Of a DNA stretch of 64,000 nucleotides, positions 1-7,126 are shown piece after piece. Origin of the DNA: Chitinophagales bacterium (GTDB lineage: Bacteria; Bacteroidota; Bacteroidia; Chitinophagales; CAIOSU01); the NCBI GenBank assembly GCA_018401955.1, contig JAGYJT010000008.1, positions 1-64,000 of the forward strand. The letters are read 5' to 3'. The notes beneath the pieces were generated by a model. It made no database searches. It had not been told where the DNA came from and was given only the letters and a program-made list of their open reading frames with translations. Numbering within the stretch: the stretch's first letter is position 1; each line of letters opens with the position of its first letter. A program made the position numbers and the translations under genes.

Positions 1-1
1 A

Positions 2-301
2 GTGGAAGGTATCGAGACCGTTTATAATGATTTAGGTGATGCGGCCTCAGACTTTGCTAAAGAGTCGTTTTTGAGGGCCCAAGCTCGTTTTAAAGCTACT
101 ACCGCTGGTCGCGACTATAACATGTTGCTTACCGAAAACGCTGGCAAAGTGGCTATTGTGCGGGTAAACAAAGACACTGGTGAGATTGAAGCCACTATAG
201 ATCTTGGTAAGGAGAAAGAGCCAAAATACGCCATCGATGATGTTACGGGCAGGGTCTTCCTTAATCCGCAGGCCAATAAAATTGTGTGTTACCAGTTTTA
301 G
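2..301 (+). CDS. C-terminal fragment of an unidentified protein
   Basis: The reading frame is open from the first bases and ends in TAG at 299-301, so this is the last ~99 residues of a gene that begins before the window. The GTG at position 2 is only the first in-frame start-like codon and need not be the true start. The tail has short beta-strand-like segments (GKVAIVRVNKDTGEIEAT, then DDVTGRVFL), which resemble the blades of PQQ-type beta-propeller proteins. That resemblance is weak and no function is assigned. It converges with the PhoX-like gene, whose end lies 64 bases away. Confidence 0.6.
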   Translation: MEGIETVYNDLGDAASDFAKESFLRAQARFKATTAGRDYNMLLTENAGKVAIVRVNKDTGEIEATIDLGKEKEPKYAIDDVTGRVFLNPQANKIVCYQF

Positions 302-365
302 TGCTTGTGGTTTTATCAAAACTGGATTAGCTCTAAAAAGTTAACACCTCCCACCTCACATTTTC

Positions 366-1823
366 CTAAAAGCAACCTGTTATAGCCACTACAGTGGATC
401 TCTTAAACGGTTCTGTGTTCCGCTTGTCGGGGTTTTGTACTACCACAAACATGGTTTTGCCATCGGGCGTAAAAATCGGCCCTGTTTGTTCGCAGCCTCT
501 TGGCCCAACACTAAAGCGCACTAAATTGTCGCGGGTGGGTTTAGGTATGCCTAGGTCTAAAAAGTACATTTCGTTGTACTTTTCTTTATTGGCAACAGCT
601 TCGGGGCCAACACGGTTGCGCTTGGTACTTCCAATATCCTCGCAAACAACCAAGTATTGAATGTTATCAATCAAAACGGTTGTTAACCCGTCGGGCTGCG
701 AAAAATTGCCCCCATCTTTTAAGTCGCCACCTGTAATAAGCACATCCATTTTATTCGATTGTGGGTCGAGCACCAATATATTACCATAGGGGGCATCAAA
801 AAGGGTATCGTTTATTTTATTGGGTGCCTTGCTAAGGTGGTATGCGGGCTGGCCACCCAGGCTAATGGCCTGCGCAAAGTTGCTGGTATCTCCTCCGGTT
901 TCGGTAATGTATACTTTACTGTTCACCACCTCTACCCATTCGTGGCCTTTAAAAAGCGTAGCGCCCAGTTTAAAAGCCACTTCGCGGGCATTTATCATGC
1001 TTTGCGTGTCTCTAGGCATTACTAGCCATTTGCCGCCGTTGCCATCAAGGGTTTGTTGGTATGCATATAGCTGGCCTTGGGTATAATCATCTTTTTTATC
1101 TGCTACAAACTTGAAAAAAACGCCCGGGCTTTGGTCATCGGTTAGGTATACGGTTTTGCCATCGGGCATGCAATGCACATCTTCATGGCTATAGCGCCCC
1201 ATTGCATATAGCTTGTGCAGCGGCTTATTGGTTTTGGGGTCAACCTCAACCATCCATCCCATGTGCTCATATCGCTTAAAGCCGTTAAAATCAGTAGTAT
1301 CCCTAAAATGCGCACCGTTGTTATAAAGCTTTGCATTGCTTGTGGTGGGGTATTCTTCGGCGGTAAGTATAGTGCCTTTTGGGGTAACGCTGCCACCGCA
1401 GTTGTGCCAAGTGCCGCCTACGTTATCAAAGTTGATATAATGGAAGTTACCTATTACTTGCCACTGGCCTTTTTTTAGTTGTACCTCAAACCAGCTCATG
1501 CCACCGCCATCGCCAAGTAAATCGTTGGCATTGCGCAGCTCGTGGTTTACATACAAGTAGCCATGTTCGCTTGAGCCATTGATGGGTAGATAGGCCAAGA
1601 AATCTTGTTTGCCCTTGGCGGGTAGTTTTCTTCCATCATCGGTTACAACGGAATCTAATTGCTCCGAAAAAAGAACATCGTACTTAGCTCCTTTGGGTAA
1701 AATCAAGCCCTGCGTGCTATAGTTGGCTGCTATTCCCTCAAATGGAGCTTCCTCTTTTGGAAAAACCATTGCCAACATAGCCAATACCCCCGACAAAATT
1801 GCAACTGATATTAGACGATACAT
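366..1823 (-). CDS. PhoX-like (DUF839) secreted phosphatase family protein
   Basis: This 485-residue protein resembles the PhoX/DUF839 family, calcium-dependent alkaline phosphatases that fold as a beta-propeller. The best signature is the stretch GRYSHEDVHCMPDGKTVYLT followed by DDQSPGVFFKFV, which matches the family pattern of an H-E pair, an acidic DD and a following xxxFKFV. A hydrophobic N-terminal segment right after MYRL suggests export to the periplasm. I place the start at the ATG at 1823. The open frame runs to 2012, but the extra 63 residues are polar, cysteine-containing and precede the signal segment. Many Bacteroidota members of this family have unknown substrates, so phosphatase activity is family-level inference. 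Confidence 0.72.
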   Translation of the reverse strand: MYRLISVAILSGVLAMLAMVFPKEEAPFEGIAANYSTQGLILPKGAKYDVLFSEQLDSVVTDDGRKLPAKGKQDFLAYLPINGSSEHGYLYVNHELRNANDLLGDGGGMSWFEVQLKKGQWQVIGNFHYINFDNVGGTWHNCGGSVTPKGTILTAEEYPTTSNAKLYNNGAHFRDTTDFNGFKRYEHMGWMVEVDPKTNKPLHKLYAMGRYSHEDVHCMPDGKTVYLTDDQSPGVFFKFVADKKDDYTQGQLYAYQQTLDGNGGKWLVMPRDTQSMINAREVAFKLGATLFKGHEWVEVVNSKVYITETGGDTSNFAQAISLGGQPAYHLSKAPNKINDTLFDAPYGNILVLDPQSNKMDVLITGGDLKDGGNFSQPDGLTTVLIDNIQYLVVCEDIGSTKRNRVGPEAVANKEKYNEMYFLDLGIPKPTRDNLVRFSVGPRGCEQTGPIFTPDGKTMFVVVQNPDKRNTEPFKRSTVVAITGCF

Positions 1824-2060
1824 TATCGTTATTTTGCTTGGTAAGCTATGGGTGGCACGTTTCAAAACCAAGCAAAGTGCGTTAAGTTTATTACAAATAC
1901 TCGTTAATTTTTTTCGTTGTGCCCAATTGCCGCAGCAAGTTGAGCTATTTACCCGCAGTGGTAAGATGGTATTGAAACCTAATTGATAACTAGCAGCAGT
2001 TTCTTTAAACAAGTATCGTTAACGATTTGCATTATATTTTCTGTTTTTCGGGCTCAATAC

Positions 2061-3059
2061 TTACCACCTAACCAATGCCGAGCCCCAAGTAAAACCGCTG
2101 CCGAAGGCTGCAAAGCACACCAAATCGCCCTGTTTTATCCTGCCTGCCTGCAAAGCCTCGCTAAAGGCAAGGGGTATTGATGCCGCCGTAGTGTTGCCGT
2201 ACTTTTGTATGTTGTTATATACCCGCTCATTACTAAGGCCCATCTCTTTTTGCACGTGCTCGGCTATGCGCAGGTTGGCTTGGTGGGGTATCAATAGGTC
2301 TAGGTCGGTTATGGTTAAGCCGTTATGCTCCAGCGCTTCGTTAATTACTTCCGGAAAGCGTACAATGGCATGTTTAAACACCAAACGGCCATTCATGTGC
2401 GGCAACAAATCGCCATTTTCAATCATTTCAGCGGTAATGCGCTCTTTGCGGTTACTGCCAGGGTGCTCTAGCATTAGTTCTTCGGCAAACTCCCCATCGG
2501 CATGTATGTGCGTAGAGAGTATTCCTTTGCTAGTATCGTCGCTTGTTTGTATAACCACAGCGGCAGCGCCGTCGCCAAATATCACGGCCATGTTTCGGCC
2601 GCGGTCGCTCAGCTCCATTACATTGCTCTGTATTTCCCCGCAGGCCAATAGCACATTTTTGTACATGCCTGAGCGTATATAAGCTTGGGCAACGGATAAG
2701 CCGTAAATAAAGCCCGAGCATTGCTGCCTTACGTCAATAGCCGGTATGCCTTTAAGCCCAAGTTCGCGTTGCATCAACACCCCACTGCCCGGAAAATTGT
2801 AATCGGGGCTGAGGGTGGCAAATATAATGAGGTCAATATCTTTCGCTTCAACTCCAGCATTTTCAAGCGCTATTTTAGCGGCCTTGGCGCCCATTTTTGA
2901 TACCGTGTCCTCACCCTCTTTAAAAAAACGCCTTTCTTTAATGCCGGTTCGCTCCACTATCCACGCTGGCGTGGTATCCATATAATTAGTCAGCTCCTCA
3001 TTGGTTACTACTTGCTCGGGCACATAATGCCCCACACCGGTAATATGGGCACTTTTCAT
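2061..3059 (-). CDS. fabH: 3-oxoacyl-ACP synthase III
   Basis: FabH condenses acetyl-CoA (or a branched acyl-CoA) with malonyl-ACP to start fatty-acid synthesis in the cytosol. The 332-residue protein carries the full thiolase-fold triad: Cys114 in RQQCSGFIYGL, His259 in LLIPHQANLRI and Asn289 in KYGNTTAASIP. The C-terminal FAAFGSGFTWGSALVRW closes the fold as usual. I chose the ATG at 3059 because the longer frame only gains a TTG at 3083 and eight non-conserved residues. It stands alone, without other fab genes or plsX, and is divergent from the RidA gene. Bacteroidota often carry several FabH-like paralogues, some used in specialised lipid or polyketide routes, so primary-metabolism use is likely but not certain. 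Confidence 0.9.
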   Translation of the reverse strand: MKSAHITGVGHYVPEQVVTNEELTNYMDTTPAWIVERTGIKERRFFKEGEDTVSKMGAKAAKIALENAGVEAKDIDLIIFATLSPDYNFPGSGVLMQRELGLKGIPAIDVRQQCSGFIYGLSVAQAYIRSGMYKNVLLACGEIQSNVMELSDRGRNMAVIFGDGAAAVVIQTSDDTSKGILSTHIHADGEFAEELMLEHPGSNRKERITAEMIENGDLLPHMNGRLVFKHAIVRFPEVINEALEHNGLTITDLDLLIPHQANLRIAEHVQKEMGLSNERVYNNIQKYGNTTAASIPLAFSEALQAGRIKQGDLVCFAAFGSGFTWGSALVRW

Positions 3060-3162
3060 ATGGTTAGTTTGTGGGTTCGTCAATTTGCGGTTATTTTGGC
3101 ATAGCTCACCTGCGGGGCTAATTTACCAACAATCAATTGAAACCACTAAACTTCTTTTGGTA

Positions 3163-3552
3163 ATGAGTAATAGGATTAATATTGGCAGTGGTGCCCCATG
3201 GGAAGAAACTGTGGGCTATTCGCGTGCCGTTAAGGTGGGGCCTTTGATTGAAATTAGCGGCACTACTGCCATCGATGAGCATGGCGATTTAGTTGGCGTG
3301 GGCGATGCCTATGTGCAAACCCAGTTCATTATCGGTAAGGCGCAAAAAGCGTTGCAGCAATTAGGGGCCGACCTTGAAAACGTGGTGCGCACCCGTTTGT
3401 ATGTTACCGACATTACTCAATGGGAAGCCATAGGCAAGGCGCATGGAGAGTATTTTAAAGCCATTAAGCCAGCCGCCACTATGGTAGAGGTAAGGGCCTT
3501 GATTGACCCGAAAATGTTGGTGGAAATTGAGTTTACTGCTTGGGTAGATTAA
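3163..3552 (+). CDS. RidA/YjgF/YER057c family protein
   Basis: A 129-residue member of the RidA superfamily, whose best-known members hydrolyse reactive enamine/imine intermediates made by PLP enzymes. Visible marks are the YSRAVKVGPLIEISGTTA strand region, the KAQKALQQLGADLENVVRTR helix with its conserved arginine, and the C-terminal LVEIEFTAWVD strand. The canonical RidA ending has a 'vEiE' motif like the one here. The ATG at 3163 gives the normal family length; the frame could extend to a TTG at 3085 but that part is not family-like. It is divergent from fabH (103 bases between starts) and ends one base before the NlpC/P60 gene on the other strand. Which RidA subfamily it belongs to cannot be settled by eye. 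Confidence 0.85.
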   Translation: MSNRINIGSGAPWEETVGYSRAVKVGPLIEISGTTAIDEHGDLVGVGDAYVQTQFIIGKAQKALQQLGADLENVVRTRLYVTDITQWEAIGKAHGEYFKAIKPAATMVEVRALIDPKMLVEIEFTAWVD

Positions 3553-3553
3553 A

Positions 3554-4495
3554 TTATAACACCCTGCGGGCAAACAAGAAGCGCTTTTCCCAATACTCCC
3601 AGCTCGATGAGTCGGGGTCGTCTATCACCACGCCACGAGACGAGGAGTGAATAAAGGATAATTTACCATTGATATTGCTATACACCATGGCCACGTGCTG
3701 GGTGCGATACGTATTGCCTTTTTTGGTGCCATAAAACAATAAGTCGCCGGGCTTAACTTGCGCTAGTGGCACTATTGAGCCTACGGTAGATAATGCCTGC
3801 GAGCTGCGAGGTAAATCCATATCAAATTGCTTAAACAGGTAGCTCACAAAGCCAGAGCAATCAAAGCCTGTTGATGGGTCGCAGCCGGCATATTTGTAGG
3901 GCAATCCCAAAAACGAAAGTCCTATTTCAAGTATATGGTTTACTACTGCCGAGTTAGCGCTTTTGCTGGGGTCAATATCTGGCTGTGCGCTGTCTAGCAC
4001 ATCTACACCAGCAATTTTAACTTTGGTAGCGGTTTTTAATGATGGGTATAGCCAAGTATACTCTTCGGTAGTGTCTTTAAAAATTGTTGCCACGTAGCTG
4101 TACAGGGCTGCCGCATCATCTTTATTGCCATTTTTTAACAGGGTTGGTCCTACCTTTTTGGCTTCGGTGTGCAGTTGTTTTTGCTCGGTGGTATAGCGGT
4201 TTATCTTTTTTCCGTTTATGGCATATGCTTGGTTTAATTGTGCCAGGGCATTTATCAGGTTTGCCGTATGGTTATTGTCGGCCTTGTAAAGGTTCCAATA
4301 ACTTACTGCCGAGTATAGCGGAAACTGGAAGTTGTTGGGGTAGCTATCGGCATACCGCTGAGCCTTTTTTATGCACTTTTCGTAGCTGCCCTTTTTTAAT
4401 AGGCTACCCAGCTGCTCCGCTTCTTTTTGCTGGGCAAAGGCTGTAAGCGAAACACTTACCAGCAATAGTAAAAGGATGTGCTTGAGCTTGGGCAT
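3554..4495 (-). CDS. Secreted NlpC/P60 family cell-wall hydrolase
   Basis: A 313-residue exported protein. Residues 1-21 form a Sec signal peptide (MPKLKHILLLLL...AFAQ). Residues ~25-160 form a helical, TPR-like region, and residues ~185-313 a NlpC/P60 papain-like peptidase domain. The catalytic residues are visible: Cys213 in GFDCSGFVSYLF, His267 in QHVAMVYS and a third polar His283 in FIHSSSRG. Such enzymes usually cut gamma-D-glutamyl-diamino-acid bonds in peptidoglycan peptides. The N-terminal helical region is unlike the SH3b domains common in this family and may bind a partner. A leaderless-type promoter lies 4 bases upstream (see 4500-4507). Confidence 0.88.
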   Translation of the reverse strand: MPKLKHILLLLLVSVSLTAFAQQKEAEQLGSLLKKGSYEKCIKKAQRYADSYPNNFQFPLYSAVSYWNLYKADNNHTANLINALAQLNQAYAINGKKINRYTTEQKQLHTEAKKVGPTLLKNGNKDDAAALYSYVATIFKDTTEEYTWLYPSLKTATKVKIAGVDVLDSAQPDIDPSKSANSAVVNHILEIGLSFLGLPYKYAGCDPSTGFDCSGFVSYLFKQFDMDLPRSSQALSTVGSIVPLAQVKPGDLLFYGTKKGNTYRTQHVAMVYSNINGKLSFIHSSSRGVVIDDPDSSSWEYWEKRFLFARRVL

Positions 4496-4499
4496 ATTG

Positions 4500-4507
4500 C
4501 AAAGATA
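4500..4507 (-). promoter_or_regulatory. -7 promoter element of the NlpC/P60 gene
   Basis: On the minus strand the bases read TATCTTTG, an exact match to the Bacteroidota -7 consensus TAnnTTTG. They are followed by CAAT and the ATG at 4495. Transcription would start at or just inside the start codon, giving a leaderless message. No TTG was found at the expected -33 spacing. Confidence 0.5.
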
Positions 4508-4553
4508 GAAACGAACTGCATACCGAGTTAATTGTGTAATTATAAGAGTGCGA

Positions 4554-4575
4554 AATTCACATTTAAGTATGAATT
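4554..4575. promoter_or_regulatory. Candidate HipB operator, distal copy
   Basis: A near-perfect 22-bp palindrome beginning AATTCACATTT and ending TATGAATT: the arms pair at 18 of 22 positions. It is repeated at 4615-4634 with 18 of 20 bases identical. Two such sites upstream of a HipB-type repressor gene are what autoregulation by a dimeric XRE protein would require. Assignment to HipB is inference from position and symmetry. Confidence 0.6.
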
Positions 4576-4614
4576 ATTGATTTGTTTTGCAGGTTGTCGG
4601 TGGCTTGTGTCTTT

Positions 4615-4634
4615 AATTCACATTTTACTATGAA
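4615..4634. promoter_or_regulatory. Candidate HipB operator, proximal copy
   Basis: This second copy of the operator-like repeat begins AATTCACATTT and ends TATGAA, starting 61 bases after the first copy. It ends 6 bases before the TTG of the predicted hipB promoter, so a bound protein would sit against the -33 element. Its right arm is less complete than in the distal copy. Confidence 0.58.
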
Positions 4635-4640
4635 AAATGG

Positions 4641-4670
4641 TTGTAAATTTAAAAATGGATTAGTATTTTG
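4641..4670 (+). promoter_or_regulatory. Predicted promoter of the hipBST operon
   Basis: TTG at 4641-4643, a 20-base spacer, then TATTTTG at 4664-4670. The -7 element is one base shorter than the TAnnTTTG consensus, so this is a moderate match. The hipB ATG follows 20 bases later at 4691. Confidence 0.45.
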
Positions 4671-4690
4671 GGGTAAAATCACACAATAAT

Positions 4691-4891
4691 ATGATTAGTG
4701 ACATCGGAAAATCAATAAAGGACAGAAGGAAGCTTTTAAACATCAATCAACAAACATTGGCTGATATTGCTGGCATAAGTATAAATACCTTGTATAAAAT
4801 TGAAAGGGGGGAAGCTAATCCAACCATACTAATACTATCAAAAATAGCTGAAGTACTCGGTATGGATATAACAATAAAGGTGAAAGATTAA
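4691..4891 (+). CDS. hipB: HipB-like XRE family DNA-binding protein
   Basis: A 66-residue protein that is almost entirely one helix-turn-helix domain of the Cro/CI (XRE) type: KDRRKLLNINQQTLADIAGI is the helix 1-2 region and SINTLYKIERGEANPTI the recognition helix and following turn. It is the DNA-binding member of a three-gene HipBST operon and probably represses the operon through the two palindromes upstream. It ends 4 bases before hipS. In the characterised E. coli O127 HipBST system the HipB-like protein supports autoregulation while HipS does most of the neutralising; transfer of that division of labour to this operon is inference. The gene and its upstream region are visibly AT-rich (18 G/C in the 60 bases from 4681). 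Confidence 0.85.
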   Translation: MISDIGKSIKDRRKLLNINQQTLADIAGISINTLYKIERGEANPTILILSKIAEVLGMDITIKVKD

Positions 4892-4895
4892 GAAA

Positions 4896-5231
4896 ATGAG
4901 AAAGGGTAAAGTGTTTTGCAATAAAATATATGCTGGCATATTAATAGAGCACGGCAACAGCGGCCCTTACTCATTTGTTTATGATTTGGATTATTACCTT
5001 AATCCTCAACAGCCAGCAATTAGCCTTACTATGCCAAAAAGCAAACAAGAGTATGCAGGTGAGGTATTATTCCCGTTTTTTTCCAATTTGATAGCGGAAG
5101 GGGTAAATAGGGAACTACAGGTGAAAAAGCTGCGAATTGATGAACATGATATTTTTGGATTGTTGTTAGAAACAGCACAGCATGATACCATTGGTTCGGT
5201 AACAGTAAAACCGATTGAAGATAATGGCTAA
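4896..5231 (+). CDS. hipS: HipS-like protein (split HipA N-terminal subdomain)
   Basis: A 111-residue protein matching the N-terminal subdomain of HipA kinases, encoded separately: V-F-x-N-x-x-A-G-x-L near the start (VFCNKIYAGILIE), YDLDYY, then ISLTMPKSKQEYAGEVLFPF and a C-terminal LLETAQHDTIGSV resembling the HipA 'dxigavg' segment. In single-chain HipA this subdomain is fused to the kinase; here it is its own gene between hipB and the kinase gene. This order is that of HipBST systems, in which HipS acts as the antitoxin of the HipT kinase. The stop codon overlaps the hipT start by 8 bases, so the two are probably translationally coupled. Confidence 0.83.
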   Translation: MRKGKVFCNKIYAGILIEHGNSGPYSFVYDLDYYLNPQQPAISLTMPKSKQEYAGEVLFPFFSNLIAEGVNRELQVKKLRIDEHDIFGLLLETAQHDTIGSVTVKPIEDNG

Positions 5232-6231
5232 AGAAATTAAGGTATCAGTTTGCCCGAGTACTTTAACAGAGGGTTATAATACTTATAGTCCATCTGGCTT
5301 GAGAAGTATGTTCAATGGCAAAAAAGTTAGTCATGTGTTGCCGTTTCCTTCTCCAAATAAAAGCGAAGAAAGTGCTATCGCTTTTATGGAAAACAAGGAG
5401 CGCCTGTCAATTTCAGGTGCACAAGAAAAACTATCGATAATACAAGAAGGTAACTTGTTACGCTTGACCAAACCGGGCGAGCAGGGTACCCACATACTAA
5501 AGCCTATACCCCGAGATGTGCTAAAAGTAGACCAAGTGCCAGCCAATGAGCACGTAACTATGCAAATAGCGAAACAGGTTTATGGTATCAATACGGCTCC
5601 CAGTGCAGTAATTTTCTTTTCAGATGGAACGCCTGCATATATTACCAAGCGATTTGATGTAAAGCCAGATGGGAGCAAGTGGGGTAAAGAAGATTTTGCT
5701 GTATTGGCAGGCAAAACTGAGCAAACTGTTGGGTCGGTTTTTAAGTATGAGTATAGCTACGAAGAAATTGGCAAGTTGATAAAGAAGTATGTACCGGCTT
5801 ATAGGGTTGAGGTTGAAAAATACTTTGTACAAGTGGTTTTTAACTATCTCTTTTCAAATGGGGATGCACACCTAAAAAACTTCGGTCTGCTACAAACAAT
5901 TAATGGCGACCATATTTTAAGCCCAGCATATGATTTGATGAATACAAAAATCCATCTTCAAGACACGCCGTTTGCTTTGTCCAAAGGATTGTTTGTAGAT
6001 GGATATAAGTCGGAGCGGTATAAGGTATTGTTTCACCCAGTTAAGGATGACTGGACAGAATTTGGTCAAAGAATTGGGGTTTCAGAAGGCAGAATTGACA
6101 AGCTTTTGGAGCCTTTTATGACCAGCCAACCTGATGTTGAAGCTTTGGTAGGTCGCTCATTTTTGGACAGTAAAACTAAACGGAGTTATATGATGGATTA
6201 CAATCAGCGTAGAAATGATTTGAACCGTTGA
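5224..6231 (+). CDS. hipT: HipT-like serine/threonine kinase toxin
   Basis: A 335-residue kinase of the HipA/HipT family without the HipA N-terminal subdomain. The start is the ATG at 5224 inside the end of hipS; a TTG at 5215 adds only three residues. Visible elements are the SIS motif (Ser62 and Ser64 in RLSISGAQEKLSI), matching the paired autophosphorylation serines described for E. coli HipT. The catalytic loop is NGDAHLKNFGL, with Asp214 and Asn219, and the metal-binding Asp237 lies in SPAYDLMN. In E. coli O127 HipT phosphorylates tryptophanyl-tRNA synthetase and stops translation; the target here is unknown. All catalytic residues look intact, so the toxin is probably functional. Confidence 0.87.
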   Translation: MAKEIKVSVCPSTLTEGYNTYSPSGLRSMFNGKKVSHVLPFPSPNKSEESAIAFMENKERLSISGAQEKLSIIQEGNLLRLTKPGEQGTHILKPIPRDVLKVDQVPANEHVTMQIAKQVYGINTAPSAVIFFSDGTPAYITKRFDVKPDGSKWGKEDFAVLAGKTEQTVGSVFKYEYSYEEIGKLIKKYVPAYRVEVEKYFVQVVFNYLFSNGDAHLKNFGLLQTINGDHILSPAYDLMNTKIHLQDTPFALSKGLFVDGYKSERYKVLFHPVKDDWTEFGQRIGVSEGRIDKLLEPFMTSQPDVEALVGRSFLDSKTKRSYMMDYNQRRNDLNR

Positions 6232-6267
6232 GCACTTTGCAAACCCTATTTCCGTTATAATTACACC

Positions 6268-6924
6268 ATGAAACACCTTGCCTTATTTATTTCACTTGCC
6301 GTTATTTTACTTAGCTCCTCTTGCGTAAAAGAGCAGCAGCGTTACCCGGTGCAATATACTATAAGCGTGCAGAACATTTGGGGTGTAGATAGCCACCCTA
6401 CCGATTACCCTGCCAACCCGCGCATTGACCCATTTTTGGCAGTGAGCCATAGGGCCAGCACCAATCTATTCGATTTGAGTCTGCCAGCAAGCGAAGGTAT
6501 TACCCAAATGGCCGAAACGGGCTTTATGGTAAAACTGGAAGAAGAGGTAGACATTCAGCGGGGTGGCGACTTGGCCCTCGACCGCTCGCTAGGGGATAGG
6601 ATGGGTTTTTTCGAAACCAGTGGCGTGTTTTTAGGTTTTAATGATACGCATACTTACCTAACCTTATTGGCACGTATCAACCCAAGCCCCGACTGGTTTG
6701 TGAGCGCTTACAAAGTAAACCTTAAGCCCAACGGCGAGTGGGTTGATACTATGGTTATCTATCCTGATGCTTATGATGCCGGTAGCAACCTTGCCCAAAC
6801 CTTTACTGGCGAACCTATCCCCGCAAACCCTAGGTTTCCGGTTTCGCTCATCACTACTGTTCCGTTGGCAAACAATGGCGTGGTGCCACCTTTAGTTAAG
6901 GTTACTGTGGTGCGCACCAGGTAA
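6268..6924 (+). CDS. Spondin domain lipoprotein
   Basis: A 218-residue exported protein. The N-terminus is a lipoprotein signal peptide ending at Cys19 (LLSSSC), so it should be membrane-anchored. The rest matches the Spondin_N domain, also found in animal F-spondin: NIWGVDSHPTDYPANP, FLAVSHRAST, EGITQMAETG, INPSPDWFVSAYKVNL and the acidic DAYDAGSN stretch appear in the usual order. In F-spondin this is a C2-like fold with a metal site; in bacteria its role is unknown. It lies 37 bases after hipT but has a different base composition and no evident functional link to the toxin operon. Divergent or own promoter not resolved. Confidence 0.82.
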   Translation: MKHLALFISLAVILLSSSCVKEQQRYPVQYTISVQNIWGVDSHPTDYPANPRIDPFLAVSHRASTNLFDLSLPASEGITQMAETGFMVKLEEEVDIQRGGDLALDRSLGDRMGFFETSGVFLGFNDTHTYLTLLARINPSPDWFVSAYKVNLKPNGEWVDTMVIYPDAYDAGSNLAQTFTGEPIPANPRFPVSLITTVPLANNGVVPPLVKVTVVRTR

Positions 6925-6980
6925 GCATCTGTAGTATGTTGTTTCTGCAAAATACTTTCCGTTCAGCCCAATTCTTCATT

Positions 6981-7009
6981 TTGGCTTAATATAATTAAGG
7001 TTATTTTTG
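6981..7009 (+). promoter_or_regulatory. Promoter with palindrome in its spacer, upstream of the 7127 gene
   Basis: TTG at 6981-6983, an 18-base spacer and TATTTTTG at 7002-7009 match the Bacteroidota promoter consensus exactly. The spacer holds a perfect inverted repeat, CTTAAT-ATA-ATTAAG, at 6985-6999. A protein bound there would cover the promoter. The predicted leader before the ATG at 7127 is about 110 bases. Confidence 0.6.
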
Positions 7010-7126
7010 CGACCAATAGCCTTTTGCGTAGATGATTTTCAACCATTTAGTGTAAAGGTATTGTAACTATAGTTGCGTGCAAATCACTATTTTGTGGTTT
7101 GAATAAAAACAACCAATTGACCGAAA

